Position numbers and translations under genes: made by a program. From assembly GCA_022394775.1 (NCBI GenBank), contig JAGFCB010000018.1, forward strand, positions 1-59,421: a DNA stretch of 59,421 bases, written 5' to 3'. The stretch comes from Candidatus Poribacteria bacterium. Its GTDB lineage: Bacteria; Poribacteria; WGA-4E; WGA-3G. Within the stretch, counting starts at the first letter, position 1. Each line of letters opens with the position of its first letter. A model generated the notes under the pieces. It was not told the DNA's origin, made no database searches, and was given only the letters and a program-made list of their open reading frames with translations. Positions 34,267 through 43,700 of this stretch are shown here, one piece after another.

Positions 34267-36294
34267 TTAGTCATCGACATCAACGCGGATGGAGAGTTCT
34301 TCTAACTGTGCCTCCGATACAACAGAAGGCGCGTGCGTTAGGGGGCAGAGTCCTTGTTGCGATTTCGGGAATGCGATGACCTCTCGGATGTTCTCCTCGT
34401 TCCGCATCAGCATCACCATCCGATCAAGTCCGGGAGCGATGCCAGCGTGGGGCGGTGTACCATACGACAATGCATCTATGAAATAACCGAACCGACTCTC
34501 GACTTCCTCCGGTGTAATGTTCAGAATGTCGAAAACCTTCTGTTGGATATCCCACTGGTGGATTCTGACGCTCCCGCTACAGATTTCATACCCGTTGCAC
34601 ACGAGATCATAGTGTTGGCTCTGAACCTTCCCTGGGTCCGTGTCTAACAGCGGCAATGTCTCCGCCGTCCCGCCTGTGAATAGGTGGTGAAACGGTTCGT
34701 ATCGGTTCTCTTCCTCGTTCCACTCAAATAATGGATAATCGACAATCCAGAGGAAGTTGTATTGGGATTCATCAATAAGGTTGAGTTTTTTTCCAAGGTG
34801 AAGGCGGAGATAGCCGAGTGCATCAGCGACAACCTTCGGCTTGTCAGCGACAAAGAACATAATGTCACCGGGCTGCGCACCTGTCCGCGCTTGTGCCGTT
34901 TCAAGTTGTTCCGTCGCGAAGAACTTGACAATCCCTGATGAAAACCCATCTGAGGTGACTTTAACCCACGCCAATCCTTTTGCGCGATACGTGGCGACGA
35001 ATGCGGTTAGATCGTCAATATCTTTACGTGAGAAGTCCTCACCCCCCGGTACTGCAATGGCTTTAACCTGTCCACCACTTTCCAAAGTGCGTGTGAAGAC
35101 CTGAAACTCGCAGTCTGCCATCACATCCGAGACATCGGTAAGTTCCATACCGAAGCGGGTATCGGGCTTGTCGTTCCCGAACCGTGCTATCGATTCGTGG
35201 TAAGGGAGCCTTAGAAACGGGGTTTGGACAGGGATGTTCCCTGCGTCCTCAAATATCCGTTTCATCAGTCCTTCGGTCACCTCAAGTACATCATCTGCGT
35301 CTGCGAAAGACATCTCAATATCAAGCTGCGTGAACTCCAGCTGCCTGTCAGAACGGGTATCCTCATCACGGAAGCATCGTGCGATTTGGAAATACCGATC
35401 AACACCGCTCATCATGAGGATCTGCTTGAACTGCTGTGGTGACTGCGGAAGCGCGTAGAATCTACCCGGATAGTGCCGACTCGGCACGAGGACATCCCGC
35501 GCGCCTTCAGGCGTGCTATTCATCAAGATAGGTGTTTCAATTTCAAGAAACCCCTCCTCATTCATATAATTGCGTGCCGCGAGGGCGGCTTTATGGCGCA
35601 TCGCCAGCGTCTTCTGCATCTCCGGTCTACGCAGATCAACGAACCGATAGCGCATCCGAATGTCCTCAGCGACATCAATATTGTCTTCAACAGGGAACGG
35701 CGGCGTTTTCGCGGTATTCAAAATGTGCAGCGTATCTACAGCGACCTCAATTTCGCCTGTATCAAGTTCGGGGTTGACAGTGCCTTGATAAACGATCAGC
35801 CCAATTTCTTGGTTCTCAATGTGATATGTCCGATTGTTTTCGACATCCGTGACAAGCCACCGCTCGCCTTGGACGCGCGTAGCCACCTCAATTTCTTCAG
35901 AGAGCGTGTATTTCGGGTCTGTATCCGAGAACAGAGATCGGAAAGCAGGAGACAGGTTACCTTCGGCGAGGTCTGTTTGATAAGCAGCGTCGGCATGGAA
36001 AAGCAAATCGCCCGGTTCGCGTTCGCGGACGGTCCCCTTGACGTTGAGTACGAATTCGCTTCTGACAGCGTCTGCAATGGCGTGCGCTTTTTCGTCAATC
36101 TGTGGGTCGAAGACGACTTGTGTGATGCCTGTTCTGTCGCGTAAATCGACGAAGATGACCCCGCCGTGGTCGCGGCGGCGTTTGACCCAACCGTTGAGTT
36201 GCGCTGTCGTCCCTGCTTCAGCTAAGCGCAGATCACCACAATAATGGGTCCGCTTTAAATGAGCAGATGTGGCTTCTTGGGTTTCTTGAGACAT
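34267..36294 (-). CDS. aspS: Aspartate--tRNA ligase with an insertion
   Basis: A class II aminoacyl-tRNA synthetase charging tRNA-Asp (possibly also tRNA-Asn). Domains: N-terminal OB-fold anticodon-binding domain (LNGWVKRRRDHGGVIFVDLR), catalytic core with motif 2 (YFQIARCFRDEDTRSDRQLE), and motif 3 (GIAPGLDRMVMLM). The GAD insertion typical of bacterial AspRS is also present. Length is 675 residues against about 590 in most bacteria. The excess is about 80 residues (roughly 93-171) inside the OB-fold domain, between GTVREREPG and GTVNPELDTGEIEV, where other enzymes go straight through. The ATG at 36294 has AAGGGG about 11 bases upstream. AspRS and Der, two housekeeping proteins in this window, both have such extra segments. 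Confidence 0.96.
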   Translation of the reverse strand: MSQETQEATSAHLKRTHYCGDLRLAEAGTTAQLNGWVKRRRDHGGVIFVDLRDRTGITQVVFDPQIDEKAHAIADAVRSEFVLNVKGTVREREPGDLLFHADAAYQTDLAEGNLSPAFRSLFSDTDPKYTLSEEIEVATRVQGERWLVTDVENNRTYHIENQEIGLIVYQGTVNPELDTGEIEVAVDTLHILNTAKTPPFPVEDNIDVAEDIRMRYRFVDLRRPEMQKTLAMRHKAALAARNYMNEEGFLEIETPILMNSTPEGARDVLVPSRHYPGRFYALPQSPQQFKQILMMSGVDRYFQIARCFRDEDTRSDRQLEFTQLDIEMSFADADDVLEVTEGLMKRIFEDAGNIPVQTPFLRLPYHESIARFGNDKPDTRFGMELTDVSDVMADCEFQVFTRTLESGGQVKAIAVPGGEDFSRKDIDDLTAFVATYRAKGLAWVKVTSDGFSSGIVKFFATEQLETAQARTGAQPGDIMFFVADKPKVVADALGYLRLHLGKKLNLIDESQYNFLWIVDYPLFEWNEEENRYEPFHHLFTGGTAETLPLLDTDPGKVQSQHYDLVCNGYEICSGSVRIHQWDIQQKVFDILNITPEEVESRFGYFIDALSYGTPPHAGIAPGLDRMVMLMRNEENIREVIAFPKSQQGLCPLTHAPSVVSEAQLEELSIRVDVDD

Positions 36295-36511
36295 TGTTAG
36301 ATATCCCCTTGCTTGTTTACTGGGTGCAAGGGCTCCTCCTATAAAGAATTCCTACCGTTTAGGGTAGGGCATTTTGTATCGTTAAACACTGCGTCGTTCC
36401 TGAAATTCAAAAATTGCGTCTATCCAAAGGGTAAGGCGATTCTGATAGTTGACCGTGATAATATCAGAAACGATGGATGTTGCATATTGGTGGACGGAGA
36501 ACCCGTCGGAG

Positions 36512-36574
36512 CGTGCCTAAACCCCCTAAATCCCCCTTATCAGGGGGACTTTAAGAGCAAATGCGTTTGTCTTA
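36512..36574 (+). repeat. Partial family B element
   Basis: CCTAAACCCCCTAAATCCCC followed by CTTATCAGGGGGACTTTAAG and ATGCGTTTGTCTT: the right half of family B with a decayed end. It touches the stop codon of the minus-strand spermidine-synthase-like gene. The rest of this gap (36295-36511) holds a small hairpin at about 36349-36367 and nothing else clear. Confidence 0.6.
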
Positions 36575-39500
36575 TTTTTTGAGTTCATCAAGTTCATTTT
36601 GAAGCTGTTCTCTGGCGAGCATGTCATTCGGATCTGAAGCGACTTGGATGATTACATCAAGTGCTTTCAGAGCGTTTTCGTAGTATTCTATCTGTTTTTG
36701 GGGTTGATTCTTGGTGGCATAGACGTGCCCAAGGACGTAATGGGAACGCCACGAATTCGGGTCTGCAGCGACACCTTTTTGTCCGTATTTTTCGGCATCA
36801 TCAACATTTTCTAATATCAAGTGGAGCCGTGCCATTGCAGCGAGAATCGGGGCGGGCAGTTGCATAGTTTCCTCTTGCCGTTCAAGCCGTTGATATGTGC
36901 GGAGTGCGTCTTTGTAGCGTTCTTGGCGTTCATAAATTGGACCTAAAATTAGGTAGACATCGGATCGACTCGGATCACGTCTGAGGAATTCCTCTAATTC
37001 TCTCGCTGCCTTTCCAAGTTCCTGTGTCGCCTTTTCAAATTCACCTTTCCTCTCATATTCCGCTGCCGATTGTTCATACACCGTCGCCAAATACAGATGC
37101 CCTTGGATATCCTCAGGATTCTGTGCCATTGTCTGCTGCACCTGTTGTTCAATCTGTCGGAGTTCTTCCTGTGTACCCTCGTGAATTAAGCCTGAAACAA
37201 CGCCGAAGTTATAGCGGATTGTTTCGTCAGTCGGATTGAGCTCCACTGCTTCATTCATAAGGGCTGCGGCGTTCTGGTATTGTTGACTCGCATAAGCAAT
37301 CTGTCCCCGGATTAATTGCTGTGTCGCTCTGAAATAGGTATCGAGTTTCTCTCGAACGGCTCTCTGCTCTGGGAGTGTCGTGCCATAGTTTGTAAGATAC
37401 GGCAATACCCGTTCCCGATATTCCGCCATGCCTTTTACGTTTTGTGTCGTCGTGCCGACTAAATCTACGCCACGGAAGAATTCCAATTGCGGGCGATTGT
37501 CTGTGTGGATAGGTCCAACGCCGACGTATTTGTGGACTGTTTCGGGTCCCATCATAAATGAATCGAGTAGCGACAGACCGTCTAAATCATCAGCGGCAAG
37601 GCCTTCACGGATATTCGCAATCTGTGCACGGGCTATGAAGTTTTTGTAGTCAATTCGGAGCGGCTGACGCGTGCCAATGAGAATCACAAAATCAGGCGTG
37701 TATTTATACCAGAGGGTTGTCTCAGGAAACACTTCAATGAAGGTGCGCACGATCATTTTGTAGTGTGCTTCTGGCAGACGATGCAACGGCACCCATTGGC
37801 ATAAAATGCCGTCTTCGCTCAGGATCCGACGGCACAAGCGGTAGAAGTCGGCAGTATAGATATTGGAACTCCCGGCACTGACAAGCGGATGGATGATACC
37901 TGTCGAGATCATATCGTATTTTGTCTTTGTCATGAGAATATGGTTGCGTCCATCGTTGAGTTTGTAGTTAAACAGCCGGTTTTCAAATATATTTTCGTTG
38001 ACATGCGCGAAATGCTTTCTTGCTGCAGCGAGGACACCACTGGACAGTTCTATCGCATCAACCTTCACACCGTGTTGCGTTATTGAGTAGGAGGTGAGTC
38101 CCATACCGAACCCGACGACAAGTGCGCGTTTTGGGCGTGGGTGCAATAACAACGGCAGATGAGCGATAACACGGTGCGACGGCGAATCCCACCGCGAGGC
38201 ATCAGCCGCTTGATTCGTATCGACATAGAGCCGGTAGACCCCTTCATCGTCTCTCAGCGTCGTTACGGTTGCATCTACCTCTTCGTTGTAATCGACGAGT
38301 GTATCACCCGGGCGTTGGGTTTTGAAAATCGCGCTCTTTAGGAAAAGCGGTTGATTTACTGTGAGCAGCAGGATTACCGCTAACCCAGCGTTGAGAATCG
38401 GCATCCCGATACCGACACCTTGTATAAGTGATTTTCCGGTTTCGGTGTGTCCCCTGCTTCGCACAAGGAGCAGACATCCAACACCTGAGTTCAAGGCTAC
38501 CGTTAGCACAATACTCGGTCGGATGCCTAAAATCGGAATCAGAATGAATCCTGCACAAAACGCCCCTAAAATACTGCCGACTGTGTTGACTGCATAAACG
38601 TTTCCGATACTTTTGCCGAGCTGCTGTGCGCTACCGGTGTAGATTTTCGTTACCAGCGGAAAACTTGCGCCCATCAGAAGTGTTGGTAAGCACATCACGA
38701 GGAAACAGGAAAAGAATGTCCAGAATCTGCTTGCCCCGAAGGTGGATTGAAGTGCGCGACTTATCCCATACAACTCCTCAAAGGCTGGCATTAGGATCAG
38801 CGCGAAGAGTCCGATACCGAGTTGCAAAATGCCGAAAATGGCGATAGGTTGTTTGATCCGGTCAACCCAGCGCGCGACCACCATGCTCCCTAAGGCGATG
38901 CCGAACAAGAACGCCGCGAGCATCGTTGCGAAGGCATAGGTCGTACTGCCGAGGAAAAACACCATGATACGGGTCCACAGCACCTCATACGCCAACGCGC
39001 AAAACCCTGAGACACCTATCGCCCACAGGGCTAAATGGTTATCGGTTATCAGTTGTCGGTTATCAGTTAAAGCAGGCTCTGGTTCAATAGGTATCTCTCT
39101 TACCTGATGACTGACATCCTCTGTTGCGGACACTTTTCGTGTTAATACCAGCGCAATTGCCGCCACAGCGAAGTTAATAACGATACCCACACCGAGTGTC
39201 CAACGGATACCTAACGCCTCAATCAGGAAGAAGCCTGCTGCCACAGTTCCGATGACAGCACCGAATGTGTTCAAGGCATATAGGATTCCGATGTTTGTTC
39301 CGAGTTGCTCCAGTCTTTTCACAAAGAAGCGGGTGAGGACGGGTAGTGTCCCCCCCATCAATGTTGACGGAATTAGCAAGACTCCGAAGGTCAACACGAA
39401 GCGAATGAGTGAGAGGGTATAGAACTCTGAGGTGACATTTCGATGGATCAAGACATAAAGTGCGCTCAGTGCTGCTAAAATGAGGGGCCAGACAAGACAG

Positions 39501-39751
39501 AACGCACCGATACCGGCTTCCAAGAGCGCGTAAATTCGCAACGGTGACGCTGTGCGCTCGTCGATTTTCCGACCGAAGTAGTAGCTGCCGAGTGCAAGTC
39601 CTGCCATAAACGCTGTCAGGACGGTACTCGTCGCGAAGACGGTACTACCGAAGACAAGCGTCAGCTGTCGCATCCAGATGACTTGATAGATGAGACCGCT
39701 GGCACCGGAAAAGATAAAGATGAGCCAAACGATGGGTTTAATGTATCGCAT
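36572..39751 (-). CDS. Fused MFS-type membrane domain + spermidine-synthase-like domain + TPR
   Basis: A 1059-residue fusion. Residues 1 to about 450 are two six-helix halves of MFS-like membrane protein (GASGLIYQVIWMRQLTLVFG and ALAYEVLWTRIMVFFLGSTT mark the start of each half, a repeat typical of this family). Residues about 490-720 are a SpeE-like aminopropyltransferase/methyltransferase fold (ALVVGFGMGLTSYSI, VDAIELSSGVLAAARKHF, YDMISTGIIHP). From about 770 to the end are TPR repeats. This fused MFS/spermidine-synthase-like architecture is common in Planctomycetes and Poribacteria; true polyamine synthesis is unproven. Odd feature: the linker between the two membrane halves contains TDNRQLITDNH (about 228-239), encoded by a GGTTATCAGTT repeat. 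On the minus strand it follows trmJ by 84 bases. Confidence 0.85.
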   Translation of the reverse strand: MRYIKPIVWLIFIFSGASGLIYQVIWMRQLTLVFGSTVFATSTVLTAFMAGLALGSYYFGRKIDERTASPLRIYALLEAGIGAFCLVWPLILAALSALYVLIHRNVTSEFYTLSLIRFVLTFGVLLIPSTLMGGTLPVLTRFFVKRLEQLGTNIGILYALNTFGAVIGTVAAGFFLIEALGIRWTLGVGIVINFAVAAIALVLTRKVSATEDVSHQVREIPIEPEPALTDNRQLITDNHLALWAIGVSGFCALAYEVLWTRIMVFFLGSTTYAFATMLAAFLFGIALGSMVVARWVDRIKQPIAIFGILQLGIGLFALILMPAFEELYGISRALQSTFGASRFWTFFSCFLVMCLPTLLMGASFPLVTKIYTGSAQQLGKSIGNVYAVNTVGSILGAFCAGFILIPILGIRPSIVLTVALNSGVGCLLLVRSRGHTETGKSLIQGVGIGMPILNAGLAVILLLTVNQPLFLKSAIFKTQRPGDTLVDYNEEVDATVTTLRDDEGVYRLYVDTNQAADASRWDSPSHRVIAHLPLLLHPRPKRALVVGFGMGLTSYSITQHGVKVDAIELSSGVLAAARKHFAHVNENIFENRLFNYKLNDGRNHILMTKTKYDMISTGIIHPLVSAGSSNIYTADFYRLCRRILSEDGILCQWVPLHRLPEAHYKMIVRTFIEVFPETTLWYKYTPDFVILIGTRQPLRIDYKNFIARAQIANIREGLAADDLDGLSLLDSFMMGPETVHKYVGVGPIHTDNRPQLEFFRGVDLVGTTTQNVKGMAEYRERVLPYLTNYGTTLPEQRAVREKLDTYFRATQQLIRGQIAYASQQYQNAAALMNEAVELNPTDETIRYNFGVVSGLIHEGTQEELRQIEQQVQQTMAQNPEDIQGHLYLATVYEQSAAEYERKGEFEKATQELGKAARELEEFLRRDPSRSDVYLILGPIYERQERYKDALRTYQRLERQEETMQLPAPILAAMARLHLILENVDDAEKYGQKGVAADPNSWRSHYVLGHVYATKNQPQKQIEYYENALKALDVIIQVASDPNDMLAREQLQNELDELKK

Positions 39752-39835
39752 TTTTCGTCTATTTTATAAATTTCTCATACTTACAGGACTATTCAATTTC
39801 TATACATATATGATACGTTAGTATACCGCAGAATT

Positions 39836-40660
39836 TCAAGTTGAATCCTCTAATTTCTTTTCCAATCGATCAATGTAGCGAGATGTTGTAGAAAAGATCA
39901 TATCCAATGTAGCGATGTCTCGCTCTTCTAAGGGGGCACGCGAGAAAACGCGCCGCAATGATTTCAGATACGTCTCCCACTCACGGTTATACGGGGTTAC
40001 GCCGACTTTATCCAACAGACGGGTCACGCGCTCGTAGAATTCTTCCAAAGCGTTCACTTCAGCGTAGTCAATCTCGGAGGGCGGGTACTCTTCAAGACTC
40101 GCAACGAAGACCTCATACGCGAAAACCTGAACCGCTTGCGCCAAGTTTAGAGACGGGTTTTTGGTCGCCATCGGCACACTCGCAGTCAGTTGACAGAGAC
40201 TTATCTGATCGGTGGACAAACCAAAATCCTCGCGTCCAAATAGCAGGGCAACCTGTTGTTTATCTTGTGAGATGGTAGCAATAGTCTGCGCGGCTTCTCT
40301 CGCAGGCACTGGCTGCGGTAGGCGAACATCGCGGCGGCGGTGTGTCGTCCCTACCAGATATTGGATCCCGTCAAGCGCGTCTTTGAGTTCTGGAACGACG
40401 TGGCAGTTTTCGAGGATGTCCTGCGCGCCGTGCGCCATATACCACGCTTCATCAATCTCTTGAAATGGAACAGGGTTGACCAGATAGAGTTGTGACAGTC
40501 CCATCCCTTTCACAACTCTGGCGACGGAGCCGATATTTCCCGGCTCGCGCGGTTCAAAAAGGATGACTCGGATGTTGGCAAGATTGTCCGGCACAGAGAC
40601 AGGGATTGCCCGGAAATTCCCGGTCGGTTGAATCGTTTTTTTTTGGGTAGTTGTTGACAT
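39836..40660 (-). CDS. trmJ: tRNA (cytidine/uridine-2'-O-)-methyltransferase, TrmJ-like SpoU family
   Basis: A SAM-dependent 2'-O-methyltransferase of the SPOUT/TrmH superfamily, 274 residues. Motif 1 is VILFEPREPGNIGSVARVVK, motif 2 VALLFGREDFGLS and motif 3 SVPMATKNPSLNLAQAVQVF, the knot-forming SAM site. The C-terminal helical extension (about 190-270) matches TrmJ, which methylates position 32 of tRNA. The ATG at 40660 is chosen because the preceding 36 residues of the longer frame are unlike the family and encode repeat-adjacent DNA. No strong ribosome site is visible. Confidence 0.85.
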   Translation of the reverse strand: MSTTTQKKTIQPTGNFRAIPVSVPDNLANIRVILFEPREPGNIGSVARVVKGMGLSQLYLVNPVPFQEIDEAWYMAHGAQDILENCHVVPELKDALDGIQYLVGTTHRRRDVRLPQPVPAREAAQTIATISQDKQQVALLFGREDFGLSTDQISLCQLTASVPMATKNPSLNLAQAVQVFAYEVFVASLEEYPPSEIDYAEVNALEEFYERVTRLLDKVGVTPYNREWETYLKSLRRVFSRAPLEERDIATLDMIFSTTSRYIDRLEKKLEDST

Positions 40661-40743
40661 ATCAATAGGGTACCCGAAATCTCTCAAATTGTCAACCGAA
40701 ATGCAGAGCCATTCAATTTTCGCGGAAGTATCGCGAGCGACAA

Positions 40744-40772
40744 GAAATCCGCAGCAATACCCAAGCAAAACC
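40744..40772 (+). repeat. GCAGCAATACCCAA minisatellite copy
   Basis: GAAATCCGCAGCAATACCCA then AGCAAAACC, between trmJ and the ThuA gene, followed by CCCTACGGAG. Two units of the minisatellite, not inside an obvious inverted-repeat element. Confidence 0.55.
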
Positions 40773-40774
40773 CC

Positions 40775-43700
40775 CTACGGAGCCTCCGTGCTATGTCCAT
40801 CTTCAAGGGCGTGTATTGTGCCGTGCAGGTAGCAATCCAAAGGGATGCCATCTGCGAAGCTGCACGTGATGTTGAGGTGGAACTGCATTGTAGGTGTCAG
40901 GCTTGGGATTTTGAGGAAAACGGTTTTGCCATCCGCAGAAAGCACTGCAGCTTCGACAGGGTGGATGTCCCTGCCCTCCTCGCCGGAACGCTTAAGCTGT
41001 GGCGAACCGTAGTTTTCAGTCCAGCGGTATTCCCAACTTTGTACTCGCCAGTTCTCTGGATTTTGGGCGGACTCCGGTGCGAGTGGTGCGTAGAAATTGA
41101 TGATTAAGCCATCACTGACAGCACGGAACGATTTAGGGGTTCGGAGGAGCGCACCGGTCCTGCGGATCCGATAGAAACCGGTATCTTCTTGTTTGTCGGA
41201 CGACCAGCCGAATAGCCCTACGAGATAAAGCTCTCCACTGATCCGATGGAATCGTCCACGCATCAGTCCGGTAGGCAGCTCCACACCGAGTTCGGTAAGC
41301 GCGCCTTGTACAGTTGTTTCTGTTTGATGCTGAAGGACAGTGTATACTTTTCCAGTACCGTAACTCAGCGAGAGTAGAGAATCGCTCATTTCCGCCCAAG
41401 TATCGGTCGGAATCCAAATCGGTGCTGCCGGGGATCGGTCAACAAATGGAGCGATCCAGCAGAGGGGCGGCTCATAGATGCCTGGCGGTTCACTGGGTGG
41501 ATACCAACCCCAGCGGTTCCCGTAGAATCTACCTGGAACAGTGATACGGTTCAGGCGGTTAGCAGGCATCCAGTAGCCTTCCTGATCTGTACCGTAGAAT
41601 GTAGGACCTGGACCAATCCCAAGCCCATTGGATGCCCGAAATCCGTAAGCGATCACAGTAGACTGTTCCCCATTCGGCGACACTCGGATGAGTGTACCGT
41701 GGTGCGGGTGTTGCGCCCGCAATGCGTGTCGGGCAGATTTCATGTAGTAGAAGTTACCCGCTGCATCGGTCTGCAGGTCCATAACCTGCTCGTGGAAATG
41801 TTCACTGTTGTAGGTGTCATTGTTAAAATTCTCGTAGAAATCGGTTTCGCCGTCTGCGTTGAGATCAACGAGACGGGTAATCTGATCGCGTCCGACAACG
41901 TAAATTTGCTGTCCGACAATTTTAAGTCCGAGCGGTTGGTTCAACCCGGTAGCAATACGTTGCCAAACGAGCGCGTCCAAGGTATCATTGAGTCCAGAGA
42001 CTGTCCAGACATCGCCGTTCCAGGTGGAGAGTGAGGCACGATTGCCGTCAGGAAAGAAGTCGAATCCCCCGAAACGTAGCCACGAAGCCCACGGATTTTG
42101 CGCGGGCCAATTTATCCTGTCAATCGCGAAGGGTTGACCCGGGTCAAGTCCATCGTTTTCCACTAACTGAGCGAAATCTGAGAGTTTCGATTCGCTACCT
42201 TCCCATATCAGCAGGGATGCAGTTGTATCTGCAGGACGGTGGAGGGAAACACGCTCGGTGTCAACGCGCCATTTTGCACCTGTAACCGGTTCGACCAAAG
42301 CTGCGGCAATCAGAGGCGGCTCTTGGCGTTGTTGGTAAAGCGTGGACATCTCGTCAGGTGAGAGGGCGCGGTTGTATAGCTGCAGGTCATCAAGTTGCCC
42401 TTCAAACCAGGGATCTTCATCTGGAAAATCTGGTGCGGTGAAGCCGAGCCTCCAAACGTCATCCTCCAATGGTGCTTCTGGCTTAAGGACACTTTTGGCA
42501 GCAATCTCGCCATCCAAAAACAGCGTCACTGCACCACTCTGATGTCGCCACGTCAATCCGACATGATGCCAAGCACCATCATCGACGGATTGCCCACCCC
42601 CAATGACACCGATCCAACCGACATCAAACGTCAACTGCCCATCTCGGATAAAAAAGGTTTTGCCGTTAGGTACCCACTCCGATGCCTCAAGCGATTCAGC
42701 GAAGATTGTACCGTCGTTCTCAGTGGCAATCCATGCAGCGAAAGTTAGGTCAGTAGTGTCGAAATCGAGGGCAAGGTTTTCGTCAAAACGGGCTTCCGCT
42801 CCGCCATCGAATGCGAGGCTATCACCCCACTGCCCGGCTTCCCAACGAACCCCATCAAGCACAATTGCTGTCTTCTCCGGTGTTGCACTTACGGTATGCG
42901 AACCGCTGCCCTCCTCGAAATGCCAGTGTCCGACCAAAGCGGGGTCGCTTCTATGTTCATCTACCGATGCAGACTGTGTGGTTTCGGTGAGCGGACGTAG
43001 GACAGCTATACATTGATCCGCACCACCGACACCTTCAAGGATTGGCGACAGATTATCAATCGAAAGCACTGTCGGAAGGTATCCATCTTTTTCCAAGTGC
43101 CAAGTCGCTGTTTCCGCGTTGATTTCCAAAGTTTCTACCTTCAGCTGCCGCTGTATATCAATGTCTCCAGTCGTGACAAGTTTTTCCGACCAACGTTGCG
43201 GACCTCCTTGGATTAACTCCGTCAAATCCACCACAGGCGGCGAGGTTTCAACGAATTGTGTCCACACATCCAATTCGAGTGGATCCTGGATCGCTGGAGC
43301 GATGAGAACTTTAGCGGAGATTGCTTGTTCAGATGGCGGAAACCGGACGCGGAGTTCGTCTTCCACTGGCTCCCACCGTGTGCCTTCCGGCGCGTCAATC
43401 AAAGCAGCGAGCAGACTGCCTGGTGCTCCAGGTGCTATCCCTTGCGGACATAGGGCGACCGCGGTGCCCCGTGGAAACTCGTGTAAGGCGGATACTTCCG
43501 CGGCACGGATTGTTGCGATACGGACCAGTGCACTCGATGCAGATGGGCTGAGATGGAAAGTACGGGCAAAAGCGAACCCTTTTTCTTCGCTTTCAAGCGA
43601 CGGGGTTTCCAACACCGAGCGAGTCCCTACTGTATAAGACAAAACAACCGTGTTACCGTGAAGATACAATCCTTTCCAATGCGCCCAATCCTTGGGCAAG

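Noticed and set aside
35473..36144. 223-residue frame antisense to aspS
   Set aside because: Shadow of a highly conserved gene; no independent support.
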